Source: an uncultured Lachnospiraceae bacterium
Lineage (GTDB): Bacteria > Bacillota > Clostridia > Lachnospirales > Lachnospiraceae
NCBI GenBank assembly: GCA_910578335.1
Contig: CAJTPU010000039.1
Span: forward strand, 285-10,387
DNA: 10,103 bases
Reading direction: 5' to 3'
Below are positions 1 through 6,777 of the stretch, piece by piece. Each line of letters begins with the position of its first letter. Position 1 is the stretch's first letter. Both the position numbers and the translations under genes were made by a program. The notes beneath the pieces are model-generated. The model did not search any database and was not told the DNA's origin. It was given only the letters and a program-made list of their open reading frames with translations.

Positions 1-254
1 ATATGGCACTGTCCTGTATTGCAATGGGAATACTGCAGAGCGTTTCCATTCGTTTTGCCGGAGAGTTCCACCCCGGGCAGATACGTTACCAGAGGACGCC
101 TTCCAGGGGGCGGATGTCAGAAGCCGCTGTCATGCACTATCTGCGGAAACATTTTTTCCGCCTTTTAGGAAAACAGCCAGAATTATGCATAACGCAGATA
201 ATTCAGGAACAGCAGGATGAGTCCGGAACCTACTGGGGTTCACGGGCTTCTTAA
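1..254 (+). CDS. C-terminal end of a probable DDE transposase (5' truncated by window edge)
   Basis: About 83 residues are open from the left edge to a TAA at 252-254, with no ribosome binding site before the first ATG at position 3, so the gene starts outside the window. The residues read like the tail of IS-type DDE transposases common in Clostridia. A hydrophobic CIAMGILQ helix is followed by an arginine-rich region (RYQRTPSRGR), then a SEAAVMHYLRKHFFRLL helix and a short basic/polar end. This assignment rests on remembered family resemblance, and no catalytic residue lies in the visible part. The family could be IS4-like or a relative. The terminal inverted repeat expected just downstream was not recognised. 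The remnant marks an insertion sequence bordering the accessory region. Confidence 0.45.
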   Translation, partial: MALSCIAMGILQSVSIRFAGEFHPGQIRYQRTPSRGRMSEAAVMHYLRKHFFRLLGKQPELCITQIIQEQQDESGTYWGSRAS

Positions 255-690
255 GCAGCGCAAACTTTTTACTCACAAGTTATGTATAGATACAGCAGAA
301 ATGGAAACGGTTCTCTGCAAAGCTGGAAAATGGGAATGGCATTCTGAGTTGTATATGATTACGAATGAATATGGAATTACGGTGATATATCCAAAGAGAA
401 AGGGCTGCTGATATTTTAAGACTATGGCAGTAAGCAGGGGACGAAACGATGTATTTGGAGTTCAATAATAAGATGGAAAATGCCCTTTATGTTTCGGCAT
501 AAAGGGCGGTGATGGGTTTACTTTTTTGATTTTTTGGAGAATACTTGCTGTTTCAAAATGATGCGTACTTTTATTTTAGATAGCATTTATTGATTGAAAA
601 AAATTACAATAATTTTTTATATTTAGTAAGAAAATCACGAAAAAATTTTAATTGATAACCAAGAAAATGCGAAATATATTCTTTATTCTT
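255..690. other. Intergenic stretch with one hairpin and a very AT-rich tail
   Basis: No convincing gene is visible. A 64-codon open frame at 217-411 has no ribosome binding site and low-complexity content. The clear structure is a perfect 10-bp hairpin at 482-507. From about 515 to 690 the DNA is extremely AT-rich and forms the 3' flank of the minus-strand gene that ends at 691. Confidence 0.5.
482..507 (-). terminator. Perfect 10-bp hairpin, likely minus-strand terminator
   Basis: GCCCTTTATG at 482-491 pairs perfectly with CATAAAGGGC at 498-507 around a 6-nt loop (TTTCGG). On the minus strand the stem is followed by ATTTTCC, a short U-run. On the plus strand the next T-runs come only about 14 nt later. 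The best fit is a terminator for the minus-strand gene ending at 691, although about 180 nt of trailer is long. It could also stop plus-strand read-through from the transposase. Confidence 0.45.
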
Positions 691-1428
691 CTAAAATGGA
701 AAATATTGAATTATTTCAAAAACTTTATCCATAATTATATCTAGTTTTTGATATTCAAATGCAATAGTTGTGCAATAACTATGCGTTTCTATATATAAAA
801 AATATGGTGGTGTGTCACAATCTTTGCAAAAAGTGTCTTCTATAGCATGTTCAAAACCTTTCCTGTCTAAAATAAAATGCAGATAAGCAATAGCTTTTTT
901 GGAAATTTTTTTTGACTTGATAGTTGCATTTGATTTATCCATACCCTCTAAAACAGAATTACTTTCTTTATTTTTATCATTAGTCAATTTCGCCAATGGA
1001 GAAAATAATTCTTTTCGAGTTCTGGGATAAAGCATGGGATTTGAGTATGCATTAAGCAAAATAATATCATGGTTTTTACAAATAAAACGTATTTGTCTTA
1101 GATAATAATTAATGCTTGTTCCCAATGAATCGAATAGTGTGTCATCAGTTGGAATACGGGCGCGATTGTCTTTAAAAGTAATACCGCATTCATCCATATC
1201 TTTTTTTAATGTCTGTCTTCCGGGTATTGGGTAAAAACCAGCATGGGTAAGCTCTTCCCGATATCTTTCTAAAAATTCTGATTGCGTTTTTGGGATATTT
1301 GGTTCCGATGAAGCAATCTTACGACATATTCTGCGTCTTTTATTTATGGTTTTATTTGAAGACCTGCCCCTGGTAATTCCCTGTGATTTGGGTTTTCTTG
1401 ATACTGAAGTTTTTTTCTCCATATTCAT
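691..1428 (-). CDS. Hypothetical protein with possible ArgR-like winged-helix fold
   Basis: This is a 245-residue protein on AT-rich DNA unlike the genes to its right. The open frame extends upstream to 1518, but ATG at 1428 is chosen because GAAAGGA lies just before it; ATG at 1422 is equally possible. The first 35 residues are strongly basic and serine-rich. A segment then reads SEFLERYREELTHAGF, followed about eight residues later by LKKDMDECGI and RIP. That is the order seen in the ArgR N-terminal winged helix (eeLve.Lk..Gf..tQaT.sRDi.elgi.kv). A later NHDIILLNAYSNP segment could correspond to the start of the ArgR C-terminal core (nlvvlrT.pG.a). The final part has a CxxC (CKDC) and is hydrophobic. 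The match is weak and the C-terminal arginine-binding motif is not recognisable, so ArgR-like is only an inference. The gene stands alone, divergent from the 1704 operon, and could regulate it. Confidence 0.55.
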   Translation of the reverse strand: MNMEKKTSVSRKPKSQGITRGRSSNKTINKRRRICRKIASSEPNIPKTQSEFLERYREELTHAGFYPIPGRQTLKKDMDECGITFKDNRARIPTDDTLFDSLGTSINYYLRQIRFICKNHDIILLNAYSNPMLYPRTRKELFSPLAKLTNDKNKESNSVLEGMDKSNATIKSKKISKKAIAYLHFILDRKGFEHAIEDTFCKDCDTPPYFLYIETHSYCTTIAFEYQKLDIIMDKVFEIIQYFPF

Positions 1429-1501
1429 ATTTTCCTTTCGCCTAAAAAAATTAAAAAAGTCTTGACAATTAAATGTGTTTGTTATGAATACCTGTATAAC
1501 T

Positions 1502-1507
1502 ATTATA
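1502..1507 (-). promoter_or_regulatory. Candidate -10 box for the minus-strand gene
   Basis: On the minus strand the sequence reads TATAAT, a perfect -10 hexamer, about 75 nt upstream of the chosen start at 1428. At 17-nt spacing the -35 position reads CAAGAA, a poor match, so the promoter would need help or be weak. Inferred from sequence only. Confidence 0.4.
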
Positions 1508-1600
1508 GGATATTCCACAAAGAGTTCTTGTTTTATTATCCCATACTATATTACAAATTGTTAAAAGATATTGTATGTTAGTGTCAATAGTAAGCGTATC

Positions 1601-1627
1601 TTAACAAAAGTGGTTTTATGATATACT
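1601..1627 (+). promoter_or_regulatory. Extended -10 promoter for the 1704 operon
   Basis: TATACT at 1622-1627 is preceded by TGA at 1619-1621, giving an extended -10 (TGnTATACT). A TTAACA at 1601-1606 lies 15 nt upstream, a short spacer that the extended -10 could tolerate. The predicted start is near 1634, giving a leader of about 70 nt before the ATG at 1704. The same ten bases (ATGATATACT) recur in the promoter at 8545-8554. Confidence 0.6.
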
Positions 1628-1638
1628 AATTTGCGTCA

Positions 1639-1650
1639 AGTCGTACGACT
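1639..1650. promoter_or_regulatory. Perfect 12-bp palindrome at the transcription start, likely operator
   Basis: AGTCGTACGACT is a perfect 12-bp palindrome located about 12 nt after the -10 box, so it covers roughly +5 to +16 of the predicted transcript. This is a typical place for a repressor site. The partner protein is unknown; the divergent minus-strand protein at 691-1428 is a possible candidate. Confidence 0.4.
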
Positions 1651-1663
1651 GAAAAATTATTGT

Positions 1664-1703
1664 ATCCCTCTGCGCAAAGGGATGCTGGAAGGAGCGAATG
1701 TAA
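1664..1703 (+). promoter_or_regulatory. Leader hairpin, ribosome binding site and a start-stop codon pair
   Basis: ATCCCT (1664-1669) can pair with AGGGAT (1678-1683) just ahead of a strong GGAAGGAG site (1687-1694). An ATG at 1698 is followed at once by TAA (1701-1703), and the real ATG is the next codon at 1704. The binding site is 3 nt from the first ATG and 9 nt from the second, so the second is the normal start. The ATG-TAA pair is visible in the sequence; any regulatory effect is inference. Confidence 0.4.
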
Positions 1704-2060
1704 ATGAAAATTCAGTTTGTTACGCCAAAAGTAGAAGGAGGAAAAAAATACAGAGGTGAAATCAGCAGATATACGATAGATAAGGAACAGGGGGTGTGCC
1801 GCGTGTATGTGGTTCTCGACCGAGAACAGAATCTGGAATTTATGAAGAGGTTTGAATTCAATTTGATGAAGGGCTCTGAGTTCTTCAAATTCTGTGATGA
1901 AATATGGATAGGTGACGAGGATGGCACAGTGGAGTTGGATGATATGAAAGGAATAAGAGTCATTGTGAAATTAAGAAAGGGTCGCAATGAAAAATATTAT
2001 GTCAAAGAGATTAAGCTGGATGAGAAATATTATGAACAGGAGGAGCAGGGTGAAGAATAA
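1704..2060 (+). CDS. Small element protein, paralogue of the next gene (possible ssDNA-binding type)
   Basis: This is a 118-residue, beta-rich, charged protein with an acidic C-terminus (EQEEQGEE). I do not recognise the family. It aligns with the next gene product along most of its length: G18, Y23, D73-G74, G83, V86, V100-K101, D106 and Y109-Y110 here match G12, Y17, D62-G63, G72, V75, V88-K89, D94 and Y97-Y98 there, with near-identical spacing. Strand-rich composition, an acidic tail and a position just before a replication-type ATPase make an OB-fold, ssDNA-binding-like role conceivable. That is inference from context, not from a motif. It is the first gene of the operon after the 1601-1627 promoter, with a strong GGAAGGAG site. 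Confidence 0.75.
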   Translation: MKIQFVTPKVEGGKKYRGEISRYTIDKEQGVCRVYVVLDREQNLEFMKRFEFNLMKGSEFFKFCDEIWIGDEDGTVELDDMKGIRVIVKLRKGRNEKYYVKEIKLDEKYYEQEEQGEE

Positions 2061-2373
2061 ATGCAGGAGAAGGGATTGTTATGGCACAGTAGAAAGCTAT
2101 AGCTACAGGAAGAAGCATGTAATATTACATTTGTCATGTTATGATGGAAACGGGAATAGAAAGAACCTTGCTTACAAAATACCAGTATGGAGCCTGAATC
2201 ACAGGCTCCAGAACCTTCCGATTTTCAGAAAGGATGGCTCATTGGATTTTAGGGGGCTGGAAGGTATGCCAGTATGTATTGAAGTAATTCAGCGTGGCAG
2301 TAAAATATTTGTGAAAAAGGTTGTCTGTGATGTATCTTATTACGGTGTAGGAAGGGGGAATGAAAATGGGTAA
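2050..2373 (+). CDS. Small basic paralogue of the preceding protein
   Basis: The frame is open from 1987, but GTG at 2050 is chosen because AGGAGG at 2038-2043 sits 6 nt before it. The ATG at 2032 has no ribosome binding site. This start gives 107 residues and an 11-nt overlap with the upstream gene, suggesting translational coupling. The N-terminus is very basic (KNKCRRR). The rest follows the same pattern as the preceding protein: an early YGTVESY, a DGSLDF segment, a glycine ten residues after the aspartate, FVKKV, then D and YY near the end. The opposite charge of the two proteins (acidic tail versus basic head) could suit a hetero-complex, which is inference. Function unknown. Confidence 0.65.
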   Translation: MKNKCRRRDCYGTVESYSYRKKHVILHLSCYDGNGNRKNLAYKIPVWSLNHRLQNLPIFRKDGSLDFRGLEGMPVCIEVIQRGSKIFVKKVVCDVSYYGVGRGNENG

Positions 2374-3810
2374 AAATTCAGATTTGACAGAAAACATTCA
2401 GGAGCTGATAAGCAAAGGACTTTTAAGCCTTGCGAAAGACATCAGGGGAAATTACTATGGACTGATAAACAATGAAAAAAATAGTACAATGGCTTATCCA
2501 ATTTATGAAAATGACTTCAGGACAGCCCCCAAAAAGTTATATTACAAGCACTTTGAAAAAATGCTTCTCATGCAGGAGGTACAGAATGCAGTGGACATAG
2601 CCGAGATTCTTGGGGCAGATAATCTGCAGGAGGTAGAGGTATGCAAGAGGATTTATAACAGCGGTTTCCAGTATGCCTACGAATTAGACAGGGAAAAGGA
2701 ACCGTTGTATGGATTGAAAACGGGAAGGCGTCCATAGAAACAGTAGAAGGCGTCATTTTCCGGCATTCCGCCAATTACGCAGACCAGGTAAAGCCCGACC
2801 TGAGAATCAAGCCGGGAAGACTGCTTCACTATGTAGGAAAGAATTTCAACCTGAAATCTGACAGGGAGGTAAAACTTCTTACGCTGTTCCTTGTTACATC
2901 ATTCTGGGGGCTGGGCATTAATCATCCCATGCTGGTGCTGACGGGTGAAAAAGGCGCGGGAAAGAGCTCGGCTCTTCGGAAACTGGAAAGCCTTATCGAC
3001 CCCAAAGCCACGGACGTAGGAGGCGGCATTCCAAAAGGAAGTGACGGTCTGGAATTGAAGCTGAACAACAATTATTTTACCTCATTGGATAATTTGTCAT
3101 CCTTAAGCCGGAGAGTGTCTGATATTTTGGCAGTTGCAGTGACAGGGGGCAGCGTATCAAAGCGCGCCCTGTATCAGAATACAAATGAAATCGTATTAGA
3201 TTTGAAATCAGTGGTCGCCATGAACGGGGTTTCACTGGTTGCAAAGGAAAGCGATTTGCTCGACCGTTCCCTGATTATCGCGCTTAAAAGGATAGAGCCG
3301 GATGAAATCGTGACGGAGGAAGCGTTACAGAACCAGTTTGAAGAAGACAGACCCAAAATATTAGGCTGTATTTTTAAGGTACTGGCAGCAGCTTTTTATG
3401 ATAAAGAGCCTGTGGAAAAACAGAAGCTGATACGTATGGCTGATTTCCATGTTGCATGTATCAAAGCGGGCAGAGTTTTGGGCATGGCGGAAGAAGAAGT
3501 TTCGGAGATATTATGGAAAAACCAGAAAAATATTAACAGAAGCACGTTAGACGGGGACGTTGTTGCACTGTGCATTATGGAATTGATGAAGAAAAGAAAA
3601 AAATATACAAATTCTATGTCAATGTTACTATGCGACTTACAGGACATTGCGGCAGAGAACGGAATGGCAGGGAATGTGCTTCCAAAGACACCCAACCACC
3701 TGAGAATCCGGATTGACAAGATAAAAAGCAATCTGGAGAATGAGTCCGGCATCCATTATGAAGTGAAGCCAACCTCAACCTTCAAAGAAATAACGATTTG
3801 GAAGAAATAA
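2360..3810 (+). pseudogene. Mobile-element replication ATPase (primase/helicase type), one-base frameshift
   Basis: Two adjoining frames together encode one protein of about 483 residues. The first frame runs from ATG 2360 (or ATG 2366) to a TAG at 2735-2737; the second is open from 2659 to 3810. They join near 2693, where YELDR in the first frame continues sensibly as GKGTVVWIENGKASIE in the second. Adding one base in the GGG run (2691-2693) or the AAAA run (2694-2697) restores the frame. The second frame has no ATG before 2929, which lies only a few residues before the Walker A motif, so separate translation would lose the preceding region. Visible ATPase motifs are Walker A GEKGAGKSS just after 2929, a YFTSLDNLS segment fitting Walker B, and LLDRSLIIAL fitting an arginine-finger region. 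This arrangement is seen in P-loop ATPases of phage and ICE replication modules. The frameshift may be real decay, recoding or a sequencing error. The start overlaps the upstream gene by 14 nt. Confidence 0.75.
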
Positions 3811-3816
3811 AAAATT

Positions 3817-3890
3817 TTGCAAAACCTTGCGAAATTTGCGAAAGGCTGAGAAACCATACAGATAAACTAAGGCGGGATATATTTTCGCAA
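3817..3890. repeat. Iteron-like TTGCGAAA repeats, possible replication origin
   Basis: Three direct units start with TTGC at 3817, 3827 and 3836 (TTGCAAAACC, TTGCGAAAT, TTGCGAAAG; spacing 10 and 9 nt). An inverted copy, TTTTCGCAA, lies at 3882-3890. They fall in the AT-rich, gene-free 3811-4000 gap directly behind the replication ATPase gene and before the recombinase genes. Clustered short repeats next to a replication gene resemble iterons, but an origin role is inference. A recombinase or regulator binding site is an alternative. Confidence 0.4.
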
Positions 3891-4000
3891 CAGCCGCAAA
3901 AAAATCAAAAATTTTTCTGCTTTACCAGACAGCGGAACAAACAGGGATATCAGGTATATATTATATCTTTGGCTGACTGATAAGGCGGAAAGGAGGTCTT

Positions 4001-4216
4001 ATGAATGGAAAACAGCAGAAGAATCAAATGGAGGAATTATTTTCTGCCCGGCTGCTTAAGATGTTGTTCTATGGAAAAGCCATCAACCAGCCAACTTATG
4101 ACAGGGCTGTGAAAAGCCTGAAAAGAAAGGAGGAGGCACAGTCAGATGGGGGATTTGACAATGAAAAAGCTGCAGAGCCATACCAGCAACAAATACCGGA
4201 CTTCACCGCTGGATAA
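4001..4216 (+). CDS. Small SHOCT-like protein upstream of the recombinase
   Basis: This is a 71-residue protein with an excellent AAAGGAGG site 4 nt before its ATG. Residues of about 10-43 (ELFSARLLKMLFYGKAINQPTYDRAVKSLKRK) follow the pattern of the short SHOCT fold: a helix, G-x-I at a turn, then a Tyr-containing helix ending in basic residues. Small proteins of this shape often precede serine recombinases in Clostridia elements, and may assist DNA binding or directionality, although the role is not established. The C-terminal 24 codons overlap the recombinase gene in another frame (4146-4216), an unusually long coupling. The final residues look unstructured. Confidence 0.65.
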   Translation: MNGKQQKNQMEELFSARLLKMLFYGKAINQPTYDRAVKSLKRKEEAQSDGGFDNEKAAEPYQQQIPDFTAG

Positions 4217-5939
4217 AGTGCGCGTATGCTTCTATGGGAGGGTTTCCACACAGCATGAAGCGCAGATGAACGCACTGGAAAACCAGATACAGTGGTATGA
4301 AAGCATTTTGTCAGACCATCCAAACTGGGAAAAAATAAATGTCTATGTGGATAAAGGGGTTACCGGTACACAGGCGAAGAAACGCCAGGGCTTCATGCAG
4401 ATGATAGAGGACGCTTCCAAAGGCGAATTTGACTTAATATGTACCCGTGAGGTGTCAAGGTTCGCAAGGAATACCCTGGACAGCCTGAACTATACCAGGC
4501 AGCTTGGCAGAATGGGTGTGGAAGTATATTTTTACAATGACAATATCTGGTCCTGTGAATCAGATGGGGAATTAAGGCTCACACTTATGTCCGCCATGTC
4601 GCAGGAGGAATCCAGGCATATCAGCGAGCGGGTGCTTGCGGGGCAGTCCATATCCAGAAAAAAAGGCGTCCTTTACGGGAATGGGAATATCCTTGGCTAC
4701 CGGCTTGTAAAAGGCAGCAAATCCAGTGAAAACACGTATGAGATTATAGAAGATGATGCGGAGACGGTGCGCATGGTTTACGACTTCTATCTGGAAGGAA
4801 TGGGGGTAAAAACCATTGCGGCAAAAATGCAGGAGCTTCACAGGCAGACAGCCAAATCCGGCTGTAAATGGGACGCAACAAAGGTTTTAAGGATTCTGGA
4901 CAACAAGACCTATGCAGGATATATCGGCTACCATAAATCCCATACCGCCAGCTTTTTAGACCATGCAAGGGTTCCTGTAAGAGACCGTTCCCAATACGAG
5001 TATGTGAAAGGGGATTTCCCTGCAATCATCCCGGAAGAGAAATGGAACCGGGTGCAGTCCTTAAAACAGAAGAAAGTGACCTGTGCAGGGCAGGGAAAAT
5101 ATGGGAAGAAACGCTCCAAAGACCGCTGGGTGCGGGTTCTTGTCTGTGAGTGTGGAAGGACATACCATAAATATAAGTGGAGAGTCAATAAATCCGGGGA
5201 GGAGTGCTGCGGCTACCAGTGCTGGAATCAGGTGAACAACCGGAAGAAAAGTTACAGAATTAAAAACGGGCTGGACGCAGAAGGGTACTGCGACGTGCCA
5301 TCCATCTGTGAATGGAAGCTGGACTTCATGCTGAAACATATCTTACAGAAAATCTGGAAAAATCCAAAAGAGACCATCACGGTACTGACGGAAACCATCA
5401 GAGAAAACTATGTGGAAGGGCAGGAAACCAATACGGAATTGGGATGCCTGAAACGGGAGCTTGAACGTCTGAAATTCAGGAAAGAAAGGCTTCTGGATAT
5501 GCGCCTGGATAACCAGATAGAAGAAAGCGCATTTGAGGAAAAAAGAAGGCAGATTCAGGAGCGAACCACAGAAATAGAAAAAAGGCTGGAAGCCAGCATA
5601 GGGCAGGAAGTGACAGAAAGCACAGAAGATATCAGCAGTGCCATACGGAAAGTAAAAGACGTGCTGGAAAATGCCTGCAACCTGAAGCAGAAGAAGATAG
5701 ATGGAAACCTGATAGAAGCATTGGTGGAGCGGGTGACACCGACAGAAGAAGGTGTTTTTAAATGGTATCTGAACTGCAAAGCCACAGAAGACGCAATATT
5801 TGATGAAAAAGAGTATACCTTTTATGATTCCTTCTGCTTATGTTTTGAGGAAGCAAAGGCATACCGAAAACAGTATGGGAATTTCATACGGGCGAATCAG
5901 TGGAGGGACTTACAGGTAGAAGTCTTTATTGCAAAATAA
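4146..5939 (+). CDS. Large serine recombinase (integrase/transposon resolvase superfamily)
   Basis: This 597-residue recombinase catalyses cut-and-rejoin of DNA at att sites through a phosphoserine link, integrating and excising the element. The N-terminal catalytic domain shows CFYGRVST with the nucleophile Ser34 and Arg32, YVDKGVTGT with Asp69, and TREVSRFARN with Arg101, Arg105 and Arg108; SQEESRHISERV follows at about 152-163. A recombinase DNA-binding domain follows (about 178-310). A cysteine cluster, C334-x-C336 with C354, C355 and C359, forms the expected zinc ribbon. A charged coiled coil (about 430-490) follows, typical of directionality control in this class. The C-terminus ends FEEAKAYRK..NQWRDLQVEVFIAK. 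Length and order fit an intact enzyme of the TndX-like group. ATG 4146 is preceded by AGGAGG at 9 nt; ATG 4161 is a second choice. It overlaps the upstream small gene by 71 nt. Confidence 0.95.
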   Translation: MGDLTMKKLQSHTSNKYRTSPLDKVRVCFYGRVSTQHEAQMNALENQIQWYESILSDHPNWEKINVYVDKGVTGTQAKKRQGFMQMIEDASKGEFDLICTREVSRFARNTLDSLNYTRQLGRMGVEVYFYNDNIWSCESDGELRLTLMSAMSQEESRHISERVLAGQSISRKKGVLYGNGNILGYRLVKGSKSSENTYEIIEDDAETVRMVYDFYLEGMGVKTIAAKMQELHRQTAKSGCKWDATKVLRILDNKTYAGYIGYHKSHTASFLDHARVPVRDRSQYEYVKGDFPAIIPEEKWNRVQSLKQKKVTCAGQGKYGKKRSKDRWVRVLVCECGRTYHKYKWRVNKSGEECCGYQCWNQVNNRKKSYRIKNGLDAEGYCDVPSICEWKLDFMLKHILQKIWKNPKETITVLTETIRENYVEGQETNTELGCLKRELERLKFRKERLLDMRLDNQIEESAFEEKRRQIQERTTEIEKRLEASIGQEVTESTEDISSAIRKVKDVLENACNLKQKKIDGNLIEALVERVTPTEEGVFKWYLNCKATEDAIFDEKEYTFYDSFCLCFEEAKAYRKQYGNFIRANQWRDLQVEVFIAK

Positions 5940-6041
5940 AGAAGAACAGGCAGAAATTATTTGCAGCATAGAAAGCAGGTGGAAGCCCATATTACAGAAG
6001 AAAGCAGATAAAAGCCCGTATCAAAGAAGAACAGGCAGAAA
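5938..6041. repeat. Nested direct and tandem repeats behind the recombinase gene
   Basis: An exact 19-bp repeat, AAAGAAGAACAGGCAGAAA, occurs at 5938-5956 and 6023-6041. Between the copies lies a 29-bp tandem duplication (5972-6000 and 6001-6029, 23 of 29 matching, each starting AAAGCAG), which overlaps the second 19-bp copy. No ribosome binding site starts a gene here. The repeats could be recombinase-related DNA sites or replication slippage; the sequence does not decide. Confidence 0.6.
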
Positions 6042-6046
6042 AAATG

Positions 6047-6086
6047 CGGCGGTAAACATGGAAGTGACGTGTTGCCGCCGACTTTT
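6047..6086 (+). terminator. GC-rich hairpin with short T-run, terminator or attenuator
   Basis: CGGCGG (6047-6052) pairs with CCGCCG (6075-6080), and AACA (6055-6058) with TGTT (6070-6073), around an 11-nt loop. ACTTTTATGG follows. It lies between the recombinase stop at 5939 and the DUF1643 start at 6115, so it may end the recombinase transcript or partly limit read-through into the cargo genes. The T-run is short. Confidence 0.45.
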
Positions 6087-6114
6087 ATGGTTCCAGAAAG
6101 AACAGGAGGGAAAT

Positions 6115-6777
6115 ATGGTAACAGAACGGTTTCAGATGGAGGTAACAGCAGTAGGTTCCGATGACGGGACGCATACCTATGAGATTCAGAGAAAGTGGAG
6201 AGAAAAAGGGAAGAAATCATTAGTGGTGGAACTGTACCCCACACTCACAGCCAGCAGGTGCGGCAGCATGGACGTATCAACCATGCATTTAATAAACCAT
6301 GTGCAGGAACTTGGGTGGGGAGAAGTGCGGATTGTGAACCTCTATTCCAAAGTGTTTTCCGAAAAGCCGAAGGTAAGCGAACTGGCGGAAGACAGCAGCA
6401 ACCTTTCCTATATCGAAGAGATTCTGGAAGAGCCGGACATTAAGGAGTATGACATTATCATTGCATGGGGCAACACGCTTACCACCCATACACAGACTAT
6501 CCATGCAAAAGCAGACCTCCTTGCAATGATGAAAGGGAAAGGGCTTGTAAAACAGGTCAAATGCATTGTCACCGACAATTTGAAAACAGAAGGCGTACAC
6601 CCTCTGTATCTGGGATTGCGCCATTCCAAAGACGTATGGAAGTTAAAGCCATACCCATTGGAGAAAGCCCTCCAGGACTTAAAGGGCGGGGAGAAAAAAG
6701 CAACCAAAGAAAGCGAAGCAGTAAAAAAGAAAAAGGGGGCGAAAAAGGATGTACCAGAGGATAAAGAACAAACTTGA
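6115..6777 (+). CDS. DUF1643 family protein
   Basis: This is a 220-residue protein matching the DUF1643 pattern. It has an early YEIQRKW strand, a KSLVVELYPTLTA segment at about 34-46 (the family's LNPS-TAD position), then LGWGEVRIVNLYSKVFSEKP (66-85), YDIIIAWGN (112-120), and near the end TDNLKTEGVHPLYLGL (about 153-168). The biochemical function of DUF1643 is unknown; members are frequent in phages and mobile elements. The usual Ala-Asp-x-x-x-Asp-Asp-Pro stretch is replaced by ASRCGSMDVST, a divergent version. The lysine-rich tail (about 186-220) is an extra extension. The frame extends back to 5929, but ATG 6115 is chosen because AGGAGGG lies 4 nt before it. It overlaps the next gene by 29 nt. 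Confidence 0.85.
   Translation: MVTERFQMEVTAVGSDDGTHTYEIQRKWREKGKKSLVVELYPTLTASRCGSMDVSTMHLINHVQELGWGEVRIVNLYSKVFSEKPKVSELAEDSSNLSYIEEILEEPDIKEYDIIIAWGNTLTTHTQTIHAKADLLAMMKGKGLVKQVKCIVTDNLKTEGVHPLYLGLRHSKDVWKLKPYPLEKALQDLKGGEKKATKESEAVKKKKGAKKDVPEDKEQT

Noticed and set aside
217..411. 64-codon open frame after the transposase remnant
   Set aside because: It has no ribosome binding site, overlaps the transposase tail and shows no recognisable fold.
1462..1488. TTGACA (1462-1467) as a plus-strand -35 box
   Set aside because: No acceptable -10 hexamer lies at 16-18 nt, and a plus-strand transcript here would start opposite the minus-strand gene's leader.
1649..1665. ARG-box-like AT-rich sequence beside the 12-bp palindrome
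   Set aside because: TGAAAAATTATTG only loosely resembles an ARG box; AT-rich DNA gives such matches by chance.
2690..2700. Programmed -1 frameshift at the AGG GAA AAG site of the ATPase gene
   Set aside because: The zero-frame codons do not form an X XXY YYZ slippery heptamer, and I did not identify a supporting downstream structure.
3798..3980. 60-codon open frame in the gap behind the replication ATPase
   Set aside because: It begins with TTG inside the upstream gene without a ribosome binding site, and its first part reads through the TTGC repeats.
5929..6114. N-terminal extension of the DUF1643 frame back to the recombinase end
   Set aside because: The extension covers repeats and a hairpin and has no family similarity; AGGAGGG marks the start at 6115.
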